The translations under genes were made by a program, and so were the position numbers. From Kistimonas asteriae (GTDB lineage Bacteria > Pseudomonadota > Gammaproteobacteria > Pseudomonadales > Endozoicomonadaceae): DNA of 64,000 bases. This document shows, in pieces, positions 43,852 to 53,522 of this stretch (its first letter is position 1; the number at the start of each line of letters is the position of its first letter). The notes beneath the pieces are model-generated. The model did not search any database, was not told where the DNA came from, and was given only the letters and a program-made list of their open reading frames with translations. The DNA lies in the NCBI RefSeq assembly GCF_018263925.1, contig NZ_JAEVHF010000001.1, forward strand, positions 62,001-126,000, read 5' to 3'.

Positions 43852-46266
43852 TCAACGTCGTTTACCCACCTGCAGGATAGCCGGTGGTTTTGCCCACAGC
43901 ACCCGGTAATTGCCTGTGCGCTGTGAAACTTCGATTTCCTGGTTGGCATCCAGGTTTTCAATCACGGTTTCCTGCAGCTTCCGGTTAGGCCAGCGAATGA
44001 CAATCTTATCCACCTTTGTATGCTTGGCCAGACCAAAATGCAGCACCAGGGAATTCGTTGCACCAAACTGTCCGCCGGACTGCACTTCCTTCACCTGCAA
44101 CATATCATTGGCATAGAGGGTTACTCGCGCGCCGACCGCCATGGCATTGGTATCCGGCAGCTCCGCCTTGAGCTTTATTCTCAGCCAGTGATTGTCATTG
44201 CCCTTGTTGCGCAACAAAAGGCTGGGCCAGAGATCCCCGGGCGCTGCACCGCCATTGTTAGTCGCCACATCCAGGAAACCATCATGGTCAAAATCGGTAA
44301 AAGCAGAGCCGTGGCCCTTGCCAAACAGTGACAACATCTCAAACGGTGTAATGTTGGTGAAGGTATCGTCGCCATTGTTTTCATAAAACAGGAAAGGCTC
44401 AGCCTGCTGCATATAAGGCCCACCGGCGCCAAACAGCAAATCTTCATAGCCGTCATTATTCCAGTCACCATGATTGGAGCCCATCATGCCTAACGGGATA
44501 AATCGGGAAGATGCCGCGATATTGGTAAATGTGCCATTACCGTTATTTTTGAAAATCGTGGTCGCTGATTGCCATTCCCGCTCAGAATAGCCTTCATCCG
44601 CCAACAGGTTGCTGCACGTGCAGATAGGGCCAAACCCCCACTTTTCATCAGACGACACCACGTACTGCCCGGCAAACAAATCCATATGACCGTCATTGTT
44701 GTAGTCGAACATAAAAGACATATAACCTTTCTGACCTAACTGCTCGCCTAAACCAGCCTCTTCACTGACATCAGTGAAAGTACCATCTCGATTATTGCGA
44801 TACAGCCACTTGGCATCCCACCCCTGAGCCCAGATATCCGGCCAGCCATCATTGTCATAATCCCCGAAACTGATGCCGACTGTCGCCTTTGTCCTCAACC
44901 CGGCACTGGCTGTGGTGTTTTCATACGTACCATCGCCCCGATTCCGGTAGAGGCGATTCGGTCCCCAATTATCCGCAATGACAATGTCCAGATAACCATC
45001 CAAATCATAGTCTGACCAAGCCACCACCATACCGGAACCCTCGTTATGACCGAGCCCTGATGACTCCGTGACATCTTTGAACGTCAGGTCACCCATGTTC
45101 TTGAGAACCTGAGTCGGACCGGGGCCATCGTAATTGCAGCAATGTCTGAACAGATCAGGTCGTCCATCGTTATCCATATCACCGGCGCTGAAAATGATCG
45201 GGCTACCAAGGCTGGCCACGAGGTCATCTGCCGGAATCTTACGGAAGGCTTTGCCTTTCAGGTTCTTATAGATCTGGGGCGGCATGTATTTTCGCTCCCA
45301 GACCAACTCATCCCAGTTGTCATTATCCAGGTCAATGAACGAAATGGAGCCGGTGCCTCCCCAGCGATCAATGCCCATCGCCTCCGTTACATCTTCAAAG
45401 GGAAACGACTCCCAATCACGAAATGGAAACAGGTGCCGGATAGAGGACTTGCCGTAAGTGCCAGTATCGGGTTCATCCAGAAAACGCCGCCCCTGCAGCC
45501 CCAACTCTATCAACATCACATGCCACCGGGTATCCAGGATTGAGTCGGTCAATAGACGGTTGGCGCGAACACCATAGGGATAAGCCTCCCGGTATTGCCC
45601 CAGCCGGAAATAAGCCTGACTAATCGCAAAAATGATTGAGCCGTTCTTTTCTGCAACCGGATTGTACTGACCGGATGGCCCAAACAATCTAAGTACAGTG
45701 TTGAACTCTCCCAGGTACATCATCAGCCAGGCATAGTTCTCCAACGCCCTAACCTGCTCGCTATCAGGCAACTGTTGAATATAGGTTGCGATTTTCTGCT
45801 GCAACTCATTACGCCGGTCATAATAATCCGACTCATGCATGAAGCAGATAATGCCCGGGAAAGGCTCATCGCGGATAACAACTTTGCTGATGATAGTGCG
45901 GATATAATGCGCATCGGCATTTTCACCCTCAGCACTGGCCGCTTTACAGTCATCGTAGATTTCCGTCGGGAAAAAATTCTGCGATTTCGGCGTTCTGGGG
46001 AGATCGGCCGTATTAACGGTCGCAACCGCCCCAATCAGAAAAGGGTCATCCCAGTCGTTATGACTGGCAACAGGTGCAACAATCGATTCAGACGGGTTGA
46101 GAAAACCATCACCCGACGACACGGTGGCACTATCAGGCTCTTCTTCGACATGCGCATGATCTTCATGCGCCTTGACCTCAGGAAACACACACAGCACTGA
46201 CAACAGGCAACCGACAAAGAATAAAAGGCAACGACGACCGGCTACAGGGTAATCATCCATGAACAC
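43852..46266 (-). CDS. Secreted FG-GAP / ASPIC-UnbV domain protein (CRTAC1-like)
   Basis: This 804-aa exported protein has a signal peptide of about 33 residues followed by a His/Asp/Glu-rich stretch (AHEDHAHVEEEPD). A helical region (about 95-260) is followed by a seven-bladed FG-GAP/VCBS beta-propeller with Ca-binding loops of the form DxDNDGxxD (DLDNDNWDE, DMDNDGRPD, DYDLDGYLD, DYDNDGWPD, DYNNDGHMD, DWNNDGYED, DFDHDGFLD). The C-terminal ASPIC/UnbV domain has GARVTLYAN, VQSGGQFGATNSLVLHFGLA and VDKIVIRWP. The same architecture occurs in animal CRTAC1 (cartilage acidic protein) and in many marine bacteria. It is probably surface or secreted; its ligand is unknown. Confidence 0.9.
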   Translation of the reverse strand: MFMDDYPVAGRRCLLFFVGCLLSVLCVFPEVKAHEDHAHVEEEPDSATVSSGDGFLNPSESIVAPVASHNDWDDPFLIGAVATVNTADLPRTPKSQNFFPTEIYDDCKAASAEGENADAHYIRTIISKVVIRDEPFPGIICFMHESDYYDRRNELQQKIATYIQQLPDSEQVRALENYAWLMMYLGEFNTVLRLFGPSGQYNPVAEKNGSIIFAISQAYFRLGQYREAYPYGVRANRLLTDSILDTRWHVMLIELGLQGRRFLDEPDTGTYGKSSIRHLFPFRDWESFPFEDVTEAMGIDRWGGTGSISFIDLDNDNWDELVWERKYMPPQIYKNLKGKAFRKIPADDLVASLGSPIIFSAGDMDNDGRPDLFRHCCNYDGPGPTQVLKNMGDLTFKDVTESSGLGHNEGSGMVVAWSDYDLDGYLDIVIADNWGPNRLYRNRGDGTYENTTASAGLRTKATVGISFGDYDNDGWPDIWAQGWDAKWLYRNNRDGTFTDVSEEAGLGEQLGQKGYMSFMFDYNNDGHMDLFAGQYVVSSDEKWGFGPICTCSNLLADEGYSEREWQSATTIFKNNGNGTFTNIAASSRFIPLGMMGSNHGDWNNDGYEDLLFGAGGPYMQQAEPFLFYENNGDDTFTNITPFEMLSLFGKGHGSAFTDFDHDGFLDVATNNGGAAPGDLWPSLLLRNKGNDNHWLRIKLKAELPDTNAMAVGARVTLYANDMLQVKEVQSGGQFGATNSLVLHFGLAKHTKVDKIVIRWPNRKLQETVIENLDANQEIEVSQRTGNYRVLWAKPPAILQVGKRR

Positions 46267-46414
46267 ACCTTATCCTTGGAGCATTGGGTATCACTGTTAT
46301 TAAAGCACCCTCTTAATAAAGCGACACACCGATAACATGGGTGACCCTGTCCCCGCTACAAGGTTAGAATCCACAGGCAACAACAAAACAGCCCGCATCA
46401 GGATCACGGCTATC

Positions 46415-47566
46415 ATGACAACACTTTTCGACCAGGTGGTGGATCGCACCCAGACCAACAGCCTGAAATGGGATCGTTACCAGGACCAGGACATCCTGCC
46501 CATGTGGGTAGCGGACATGGACTTCCGCTCACCGCCGGAAATCATCGCAGCCCTCCACGAGCGCATTGAGCACGGAATATTCGGCTACACCCATGCCAGT
46601 GATGCACTGGTGCAACGGGTCGTAGACCGGCTGCAGAACCTGTACGACTGGCGGATTGAACCGGACTGGCTGGTCTGGTTGCCCGGTACGGTCTGTGGCC
46701 TGAATATTGCCGTACGCGCCGTCGCTGCAGAGGGAGAAACCGTGGCCGTTCCGGTGCCAGTGTATTACCCCTTCCTGCTGGCACCACCGCAAGGTGGCCG
46801 TCGTATGATCAGCGCCAACTGGCGTCAGGGGGAGAATAGCTGGCAACTGGACCTGGATGAACTGGAAGGTCGTATCACCAGCGACACCCGTCTGTTCATG
46901 CTCTGCAATCCCCAAAACCCTAATGGCCGCGTACTGACCCGGCAAGAATTGCAGGCGATTGAAGCCTTCTGTCGTCGGCACGATCTGGTCGTCTGTTCCG
47001 ACGAAATTCACTGTGACCTGATACTTGACCGTGAGCGTGAGCATATCCCTTATGCCAGCCTGAGTGACTTCAGCTCGGAACGCTCGATTACACTGATGGC
47101 GCCATCCAAAACGTTCAATATTGCCGGCCTGGCCTGTGCGTTTGCCGTCATCCCTGATCCGGAACTCCGCAAACAGTTCAACAAGACAAAAGCCGGTATC
47201 GTTCCTTCTGCTGATGGCATGATCACCGGCTATACCGCCGCCGAAGCGGCTTACACCCACGGCGAGCCCTGGCGTCTGGCGCTGCTGGACTACCTGCGCG
47301 GTAATCATGACTACCTGCTCCAGACCATTAACGATATGCCCGGTCTCTCCATGCAGCCGCTGGAAGCGACGTATCTCGCCTGGATCAATGTGGCCGAGTT
47401 GGGATTGAAAGATCCGAAAGGTTTCTTTGAACAACATGGTGTCGGTCTGTCGCCCGGCGCCCAGTTTGGCGATCCCGACTACTTGCGCCTGAATTTCGGC
47501 TGTCCGAGAAGCCAACTGGAACAAGCCCTTGAACGGATGCGTGCCGCATTGACGAAACACATTTAG
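46415..47566 (+). CDS. PLP-dependent C-S beta-lyase (MalY/PatB type)
   Basis: This 383-aa fold type I aminotransferase-like enzyme is of the MalY/PatB group, cleaving cystathionine or cysteine conjugates to homocysteine or thiol, pyruvate and ammonia. Typical sites are LPMWVADMDFRSPPEI at the N-terminus, NPQNPNGRVL, CSDEIHCDLIL (Asp contacting the PLP ring) and the PLP lysine K232 in APSKTFNIAGL. MalY-type members also modulate regulators in E. coli; no such partner is nearby. ATG 46415 (MTTLFDQVVDR) is the family start. Confidence 0.93.
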   Translation: MTTLFDQVVDRTQTNSLKWDRYQDQDILPMWVADMDFRSPPEIIAALHERIEHGIFGYTHASDALVQRVVDRLQNLYDWRIEPDWLVWLPGTVCGLNIAVRAVAAEGETVAVPVPVYYPFLLAPPQGGRRMISANWRQGENSWQLDLDELEGRITSDTRLFMLCNPQNPNGRVLTRQELQAIEAFCRRHDLVVCSDEIHCDLILDREREHIPYASLSDFSSERSITLMAPSKTFNIAGLACAFAVIPDPELRKQFNKTKAGIVPSADGMITGYTAAEAAYTHGEPWRLALLDYLRGNHDYLLQTINDMPGLSMQPLEATYLAWINVAELGLKDPKGFFEQHGVGLSPGAQFGDPDYLRLNFGCPRSQLEQALERMRAALTKHI

Positions 47567-47579
47567 GACTGTCTCGTAG

Positions 47580-47613
47580 TGTCCCAGTCGTACTTTCACA
47601 GTATGCTGGGACA
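47580..47613 (+). terminator. Probable terminator after the MalY-type gene
   Basis: An 8-bp stem (tgtcccag / ctgggaca) with a long loop is followed by TCGTTCTGTTTTT, between the lyase gene and trmO. Confidence 0.5.
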
Positions 47614-47646
47614 TCGTTCTGTTTTTATGCTGGTAGCAGGATTCCT

Positions 47647-48390
47647 GTGCAACAATCGCCATCGTCTGTTTACACCCTTGAGCCCATTGGTATCGTCCAC
47701 TCCTGCTATCGGGAAAAATTCGGCATTCCCCGCCAACCCGGGCTTGCAACCGCCGCAACCGCCTTTATTGAATTGCTGCCGCCGTTTAACCGGCCGGAAG
47801 CCGTCCAGGGGCTGGAAGGCTTTTCCCATCTCTGGCTTCAGTTCATTTTCCACCAGACCCTCGCGGAAGGCTGGCGTCCCACCATTCGTCCACCACGATT
47901 GGGTGGCGAAACCCGGGTCGGCGTTTTTGCCAGCCGATCCACACACCGCCCCAATGGCCTGGGACTCTCAGTGGTGAAACTCAAAGGCATTGATACACTA
48001 CAGGGTAAGGTTATCCTTGAACTGGAAGGCAGTGACCTGCTTGATGGCACGCCAATTGTCGACATCAAACCTTACCTGCCCTGGGCGGATGCCGTCGCTG
48101 ACGCAGCGTGTGGATTTGCACCGGAGCCACCACAGATGCGGGAAGTCCGCTTTTCACCCGAAGCGACGCTCGCCTGCCAAGACTACGAACAGCTTACGGG
48201 TCGCCCCCTGGCAACACTCGTTCAGCAAGTGCTGTCACAGGACCCTCGACCGGCCTATCTTCAACGTCGACCGGGCCGTAGCCATGGTATACAGCTGTGG
48301 GACAGAAATGTCCGCTGGCAGGCCAATGACGACCACTTTCTGGTAACAGCCATCGAAACTGTCGAGATGATGCACGAAAGTCCTACATAA
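47647..48390 (+). CDS. trmO: tRNA (N6-threonylcarbamoyladenosine-37-N6)-methyltransferase TrmO (TsaA/YaeB)
   Basis: This 247-aa, SAM-dependent enzyme with a beta-barrel (SPOUT-unrelated) fold methylates t6A37 of tRNA-Thr to m6t6A. Conserved stretches are IGIVHSCYREKFGIPRQPGL, GLEGFSHLWLQFIFHQT, RPTIRPPRLGG and GVFASRSTHRPNGLGLS. Length fits E. coli YaeB. The start is GTG 47647; the downstream frame has no better codon before the conserved core. The gene follows the lyase by 80 bp. Confidence 0.95.
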   Translation: MQQSPSSVYTLEPIGIVHSCYREKFGIPRQPGLATAATAFIELLPPFNRPEAVQGLEGFSHLWLQFIFHQTLAEGWRPTIRPPRLGGETRVGVFASRSTHRPNGLGLSVVKLKGIDTLQGKVILELEGSDLLDGTPIVDIKPYLPWADAVADAACGFAPEPPQMREVRFSPEATLACQDYEQLTGRPLATLVQQVLSQDPRPAYLQRRPGRSHGIQLWDRNVRWQANDDHFLVTAIETVEMMHESPT

Positions 48391-48524
48391 TCTTTCGACC
48401 CGTGATCGGATAAGGTACAGTTAGCATACCCTGTCACTGACACAGCAGGTCTGACATATTAAGCCTGGGTCGTCAGTGACTGACAATAATAAGAAACCTG
48501 TCCTGAGACGGGTCGGATTCGATC

Positions 48525-49436
48525 ATGAAACAAGCCATTATCCTATCCCTGCTGGTTACTACTGCTGGCGTGAGCGGCTGCGCCACGGTTAACACGCCAT
48601 CGACAACGGCCGCAACACAACCGGCACCCCCTTCACCTCCCGATGCCGAACAGGAACTGAAGGATTTCGCCTATTATTCGAGACCTGCTCGAAATGGCCT
48701 TAAAGCAGTAGGACGCTCCATCTACTGGTTGTTTGACAGCTCCGCCAGCCTGATTGGCAATGGGCTGAGCGCGACCCGTGATGCGATTCCTGAAACCGTC
48801 CGTACGACGGTCTCCGATGGAACCGCCAAAACAACAGAATTGACCAAAGACGGTGCGCTTTATGCCCTGTCCCTGATGCCTGATGACATCCATCCCTTGT
48901 TGCCGGATGAAATCGTCCGCAGCATGCCCGCCCCTTCTGAACCTGAAAAAGCCAATCCAGCTGCATTGCCAGAGCAGGGGCAGGCGATGGTCTATGTGAT
49001 CCGCCCCCACTTTACCGGCGTATTGAATCATTTTGAGGTTTACCTTAACGGCAAGACAGCGGAAGACCGGGTGGGTTATACCCAGCATTATGAATACCTG
49101 GCGTTTCCCGTCGAACCGGGCCGCCACACGATCTATTCCAAGGGGGAAAACTGGTCGGAAATAGGTATTCAACTGCGTGAAGGGGAGTTTATTTTCCTTG
49201 AGCAGAAAGCCAGCCGCGGCCTGTTCCTCAGTAACCAGACCCTGCAGAGCCTGCCACTGGACAAGGCTCGCACCTACCTGGCCTTTACGGAACCTGGCAC
49301 GCTGGAAAGTGGTGAAAGCGTGCCGGACTACCGGCACAATGCGTCACACCTGTTCGTTACGGCCACGGAACGAACAGGTAAACGCCTCGACAAGGCGACC
49401 GCCGTTATCACTGAGACTCTGTCATTCAACGAATGA
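48525..49436 (+). CDS. DUF2846-like lipoprotein
   Basis: This 303-aa protein has a lipoprotein signal peptide (lipobox VSGC, Cys19) and a Thr/Pro-rich linker (residues about 23-45). A helical segment (60-130) is followed by a beta-rich domain from about 148: GQAMVYVIRPHFTGVLNHFE, EYLAFPVEPGRHTIYSKGEN and EGEFIFLEQKASRGLF. This resembles DUF2846 proteins, whose function is unknown. Codons and composition match the housekeeping neighbours. It is tail-to-tail with rbsR. Confidence 0.8.
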   Translation: MKQAIILSLLVTTAGVSGCATVNTPSTTAATQPAPPSPPDAEQELKDFAYYSRPARNGLKAVGRSIYWLFDSSASLIGNGLSATRDAIPETVRTTVSDGTAKTTELTKDGALYALSLMPDDIHPLLPDEIVRSMPAPSEPEKANPAALPEQGQAMVYVIRPHFTGVLNHFEVYLNGKTAEDRVGYTQHYEYLAFPVEPGRHTIYSKGENWSEIGIQLREGEFIFLEQKASRGLFLSNQTLQSLPLDKARTYLAFTEPGTLESGESVPDYRHNASHLFVTATERTGKRLDKATAVITETLSFNE

Positions 49437-49451
49437 GTGACATGAGACTAT

Positions 49452-50468
49452 TCAGTGTGGTCTCTGGGCAGCAGCGGCCACCGTACCCCGCAACACCAGC
49501 TCTGGCTCAATTACCACTGAGTGCTCACGTTCACCGTCCCCGGCAATCGCTGCGATCAACACCTCCGCCGCCATCTGCCCCATCTTGTCACCAGACTGCC
49601 GGATGGTCGTCAGTGGCGGGCTCGTGTAGGCGGTCAATGCAATATCGTCATAACCGACCAGGGCAATATCTTCGGGAATGCGTAAGCCCTGCTCTTGTAT
49701 CGCGCGCATTGCCCCCATGGCCATCAGGTCGTTAGCGGCAATCACTGCATCCGGCCGTTCGGGCAGATGCAGTAAACGACGCATCGCTGAATAACCGGAT
49801 TCACAGTCAAGGTTCCCGTCAATGACCCAGCTGTCCGGTATGCCAACTCCCTGTTCAGCAACCGCGCGCCTGACGCCCTGTAATCGCTCTTCAGTGACTG
49901 GATGGCAAGCCGTATGACCGATGAAACCAATCTCACGCCGCCCCCGTGCCAGCAGGCAACGGGCCGCCTGATAACCGCCTTTGTTGGCATCACCCTTAAC
50001 ACGTAACGCTTTTACACCCGCAATGTCCGTATCGAGCAGTAAGAGAGGCATCTCACTGAGTGTTGCCAGTTGTTGCCGCAACAATGGCGTATCCGCAATG
50101 GACAGAAGAATCAGGCCATCCACACGACGCTCAACCAGTGATTGCAGGCAGGCCAGTTGTCGTTGTTCATCATTCGCCGTATTACTGAGGAGCAGCTGGT
50201 AACCTTTGCGATAACAGGCATCCTCAACCCCCTGCACCACTTCTGCAAAAAACGGGTTGGCGCTGCGGGTCACCAGCATACCCAGCGTACGGGTACGGCT
50301 TTGCTTAAGACTCCGTGCTACCGCGCTGGGTGCATAATGCAGCCCAGCCACGGCAGACATCACCTTTTCCGCTGTATCCGGACTGACAAACCGTGTTCCA
50401 TTCAATACGTGCGAGACCGTGGAAATTGATACCCCCGCCACTTTCGCCACATCCTTGATCGTGGCCAT
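49452..50468 (-). CDS. rbsR: Ribose operon repressor RbsR (LacI family)
   Basis: This 338-aa LacI/GalR-family regulator has an N-terminal helix-turn-helix (residues 1-50, ATIKDVAKVAGVSISTVSHV) with the hinge helix SAVARSLKQ. The effector domain is of ribose-binding type (LGMLVTRSANPFFAEVVQGV and SLVERRVDGLILLS). It probably releases DNA when ribose is bound. The likely target is the tandem AAACGTTT operator before rbsD. ATG 50468 follows the rbsK stop by 1 bp, so translation is coupled; the open frame continues upstream inside rbsK without meaning. Confidence 0.93.
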   Translation of the reverse strand: MATIKDVAKVAGVSISTVSHVLNGTRFVSPDTAEKVMSAVAGLHYAPSAVARSLKQSRTRTLGMLVTRSANPFFAEVVQGVEDACYRKGYQLLLSNTANDEQRQLACLQSLVERRVDGLILLSIADTPLLRQQLATLSEMPLLLLDTDIAGVKALRVKGDANKGGYQAARCLLARGRREIGFIGHTACHPVTEERLQGVRRAVAEQGVGIPDSWVIDGNLDCESGYSAMRRLLHLPERPDAVIAANDLMAMGAMRAIQEQGLRIPEDIALVGYDDIALTAYTSPPLTTIRQSGDKMGQMAAEVLIAAIAGDGEREHSVVIEPELVLRGTVAAAAQRPH

Positions 50469-50469
50469 A

Positions 50470-51399
50470 TCAGCGTTGGTTATCAGCGACGAGTTGTTCG
50501 ACGTCTTCACGGGAAGGAATGGAGGGCTGCGCACCATGGCGCGTCACTGACAACGCAGCAGCGGCGTTCGCAAAATTAGCCGCTTTGTCCAGGCTTTCTC
50601 CCTGGGCCAGTGCAACCAGCATGGCGCCATTGAACGTATCACCTGCCGCGGTGGTATCTACCGGGGTAACGGAATAGCCTTCAACTAAACGACCATTGCC
50701 TTTTTCCGAAATCCAGACACCCTGGCTGCTCAGAGTAATCACCACAGTAGTGATACCCATTGCATGCAGCTTGCCTGCCGCTTCCGCTGCACCCACCACA
50801 TCATTGACCGGAATCCCCGTGAGCAATTCTGCTTCCGTCTGATTCGGGGTGATCATATCGATCCGAAGCAGCAGTTCATCCGGCAGGGCTTTGGCTGGCG
50901 CCGGATTCAACACAACTTTAACATCAGCGTTATGGGCAATTTCCACTGCTTCGAGCAAACCGTCCAGCGGCGTTTCCAACTGCATCAGCAGGTAATCACT
51001 GTCAGCAATTAACGCGTGCTGCGCCTGTACCCGGCTGGTCGTCAGCTTGGCATTCGCGCCCGGGGCAATCACAATGCAATTTTCTGCCTGGTTATCCACA
51101 CAGATCAGGGCAACACCAGTCGTTTGATCAGCAATCTGGCATACCGCCTGGGTATCAATACCATCCGCCTGAAAACGCTGAATCATGTCTGTACCAAAGG
51201 CATCATCACCAACGCAAGCGATGAAGGCTGTCTGCCCACCCAGTCGTGCGCAGGCCACCGCCTGGTTTGCGCCCTTGCCGCCGGGAATAACTTCATAGTC
51301 CTTACCGGCCACCGTTTCACCCGGCTTTGGCAATCGTGGCACACGCACCAGATGGTCAGCATTCACACTGCCAAGGACCAGAATTTTCTTACTGCTCAT
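50470..51399 (-). CDS. rbsK: Ribokinase
   Basis: This 309-aa PfkB-family ribokinase phosphorylates D-ribose to ribose 5-phosphate in the cytoplasm. The N-terminus shows LGSVNADHLVRVPRLPKPGE. The signature GGKGANQAVACARLGG lies near residue 40, and the catalytic DTTAAGDTFNGAM (Asp base, anion hole) near 250. Length matches E. coli RbsK (309 aa). ATG 51399 has AGGAAACGGA upstream. A terminator separates it from rbsB, so it may be expressed at a lower level. Confidence 0.96.
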   Translation of the reverse strand: MSSKKILVLGSVNADHLVRVPRLPKPGETVAGKDYEVIPGGKGANQAVACARLGGQTAFIACVGDDAFGTDMIQRFQADGIDTQAVCQIADQTTGVALICVDNQAENCIVIAPGANAKLTTSRVQAQHALIADSDYLLMQLETPLDGLLEAVEIAHNADVKVVLNPAPAKALPDELLLRIDMITPNQTEAELLTGIPVNDVVGAAEAAGKLHAMGITTVVITLSSQGVWISEKGNGRLVEGYSVTPVDTTAAGDTFNGAMLVALAQGESLDKAANFANAAAALSVTRHGAQPSIPSREDVEQLVADNQR

Positions 51400-51418
51400 T
51401 GTTCCGTTTCCTGGATAC

Positions 51419-51463
51419 AAAAAAGCCGGCGCCTGTCAGGAACGCATCCTGCCCATCGCCGGC
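51419..51463 (-). terminator. Terminator or attenuator between rbsB and rbsK
   Basis: On the minus strand the stem gccggcg/cgccggc (arms 51457-51463 and 51425-51431), with further internal pairing, is followed by six T residues. It ends just upstream of the rbsK ribosome site. It would lower rbsKR expression relative to the transporter genes. Confidence 0.8.
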
Positions 51464-51479
51464 CTGATATCAATCACAC

Positions 51480-52391
51480 TCAGTTGGCAATCAGTTGCAG
51501 TTCGACCGGGGTATAGGCATTCACATTCTTGCCCTTTAAAACCTTGTCCGCCGTCGCAACAGCCACTTCACCAATCATGTCTGCCTGCTGAGCGATCGTT
51601 GCCGCCATTTCACCACTGGCCACTGCGCGAACACCATCTTCGGTGCCATCAAAACCGACTACCATGATATCCATCTGCTGCGCTTCTACCGCACGCAGTG
51701 CACCCAGCGCCATTTCATCATTCTGGGCAAAAATCGCTTTCACATCCGGATTCGCTTCCAGCAGGTTTTCCGCCACATTCAAGCCTTTGGTCCGGTCAAA
51801 GTCTGCTGGCTGACTGGCCACGACTTCAACAGATGTACCACCCAGAGACTGCATAAACCCCTGGCCACGCTCACGGGCAGCAGAGGTACCGGGAATCCCT
51901 TCCAGCTGGATCACTTTGCCGTTACTGCCAATTTTCTCAACGATATACCGTCCGGCCATTTCACCGCCGGCGGTATTGTCTGACGCCACATGGGAGACCA
52001 CCTTGCCACCGGTCGCACCGCGGTCGAGGGTGATCACCGGAACATTGCGGTTATTGGCGAGGCGTACGGCACTGGTCGCCGCATCGGAATCCACCGGATT
52101 TAGCAACACCAGATCCACGTTCTTCACCAGCAGATCTTCAACATTGGTCATTTCCCGGCTTGAATCATTCTGCGAATCCAATACCAGAAGCTGGTAGCCC
52201 AGTTCCTCCGCTTTCTTTTCCGCGCCTTCTTTCAAGGTGACGAAAAACGGGTTATTCAGGGTTGAAACCACCAGCGCCAGGGTTTTGGGCTGATCTGCAG
52301 ATTCGGCAGATGCATCTTTATCACTGTCCTGCTGGTTACAACCAGCCAGGATGAAGAGCGATGCCAGTACAACAGACAACAGTTTTTTCAT
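51480..52391 (-). CDS. rbsB: Ribose ABC transporter substrate-binding protein, predicted lipoprotein
   Basis: This 303-aa type I periplasmic binding protein delivers ribose to RbsC/RbsA. Mature-domain signatures are [62 protein letters not shown] and [15 protein letters not shown], all close to E. coli RbsB. The signal sequence carries a clear lipobox (LFILAGC, Cys18) followed by [13 protein letters not shown]. It is therefore predicted to be lipid-anchored, where E. coli RbsB is freely soluble. A small imperfect hairpin lies between it and rbsC. Confidence 0.94.
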   Translation of the reverse strand: MKKLLSVVLASLFILAGCNQQDSDKDASAESADQPKTLALVVSTLNNPFFVTLKEGAEKKAEELGYQLLVLDSQNDSSREMTNVEDLLVKNVDLVLLNPVDSDAATSAVRLANNRNVPVITLDRGATGGKVVSHVASDNTAGGEMAGRYIVEKIGSNGKVIQLEGIPGTSAARERGQGFMQSLGGTSVEVVASQPADFDRTKGLNVAENLLEANPDVKAIFAQNDEMALGALRAVEAQQMDIMVVGFDGTEDGVRAVASGEMAATIAQQADMIGEVAVATADKVLKGKNVNAYTPVELQLIAN

Positions 52392-52450
52392 CGTATCCAG
52401 AACAGCGCCAGGGCTGTACTCCTCCGTCTAGTGAAAAGCCTTCAGAACAC

Positions 52451-52477
52451 ACCCCACTATCTCTCGGGTAGTAGGGT
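52451..52477 (-). other. Imperfect hairpin between rbsC and rbsB
   Basis: accccacta (52451-52459) pairs with tagtagggt (52469-52477) with one mismatch. With no T-tract it is more likely an mRNA processing or stabilising hairpin than a terminator. Confidence 0.35.
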
Positions 52478-52497
52478 TTGGTATCAGTAATCCAGCA

Positions 52498-53508
52498 TCA
52501 CGCCTTTTTTCCCATCCGGGTATCCACCAGGACTGCCAGCAAAATCACAGCTGCCTTGGCAATCATCTGGTAGTAAGACGACACGTTGAGCATATTGAGC
52601 GCGTTGTTGAGGATACCGATAATCAATGCGCCAACCAGTGTGCCCATGATCCGGCCCCGTCCACCGGCCAGACTGGTGCCGCCCAGCACTACCGCCGCAA
52701 TGGCATCCAACTCATAACTGGCACCCGCCGTCGGCTGGGCGGAAGAGAGACGGGCTGTAACAATGATGCCCGCCAGGGCTGACAAGGCACCGCTGATGCC
52801 ATACACCGCCAGTTTGATCCGGTTCACATTGATACCGGACAAACGGGTCGCTTCTTCATTACCCCCCAAGGCGTACACATAGCGCCCAAGACGCGTGTGA
52901 TTCAGTACGTACCAGGCAACCGCGAAAACGATGGCCATCAGGTAAATGGGCAGTGGAATGCCGAGAAAATAACCCGTACCCAGCCAGGAGAACGCATCGG
53001 CAGTGGCCGAAAATCCAGTTGAGATCGGACGTCCATCGGTATAGACCATGGTCACCCCGCGCAGCAGGGTCATGGTCACCAATGTAGCGATAAACGGCTG
53101 CACCCCGCCACGGGCCACAATCAGGCCACTGCCGCAACCCAGCATGGCACCCAGTGCCAGCGTTGCCGTCAACGCCAGCACAATATTCACATCCATACCG
53201 ATCAAGGTGGCACAGACGGCGCCGCTGAGCGCCAGTACCGACCCCACAGACAGGTCAATACCACTGGTCAGGATGACAAACGTCATCCCCACGGCAATGA
53301 TTGCGTTAATAGACGTCTGCCGCAGGATATTTAACAGGTTATCAACGGTGAAAAAGCTGGGGCTGAACAGCGAGACCACCAGCATGAACACCAGCAGGGC
53401 AATCACTGACTTGTTATCAAACAGGAATTGGCGGCTGCAGACTCGCTGACATAACCGGCTTACCAGGGGTTTCTGATGGTCGGCCATCGACATTGCTTTA
53501 CTACTCAT
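52498..53508 (-). CDS. rbsC: Ribose ABC transporter permease RbsC
   Basis: This 336-aa inner-membrane permease of the AraH/RbsC family has eight to ten hydrophobic helices, with NLLNILRQTSINAIIAVGMT, ILTSGIDLSVGSVLALSGAV, GGVQPFIATLVTMTLLRG, LGGNEEATRLSGINVNRIK and AVVLGGTSLAGGRGRIMGTL, all hallmark segments. ATG 53508 (MSSKAMSMADHQ) is chosen for GAGAG upstream and lies 14 bp past rbsA. It forms the membrane channel for ribose together with RbsA. Confidence 0.95.
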   Translation of the reverse strand: MSSKAMSMADHQKPLVSRLCQRVCSRQFLFDNKSVIALLVFMLVVSLFSPSFFTVDNLLNILRQTSINAIIAVGMTFVILTSGIDLSVGSVLALSGAVCATLIGMDVNIVLALTATLALGAMLGCGSGLIVARGGVQPFIATLVTMTLLRGVTMVYTDGRPISTGFSATADAFSWLGTGYFLGIPLPIYLMAIVFAVAWYVLNHTRLGRYVYALGGNEEATRLSGINVNRIKLAVYGISGALSALAGIIVTARLSSAQPTAGASYELDAIAAVVLGGTSLAGGRGRIMGTLVGALIIGILNNALNMLNVSSYYQMIAKAAVILLAVLVDTRMGKKA

Positions 53509-53522
53509 AATTCTCTCAACAT

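Noticed and set aside
46529..47758. Open frame of 409 codons on the minus strand
   Set aside because: Antisense to the MalY-type lyase gene; a shadow of GC-rich codons.
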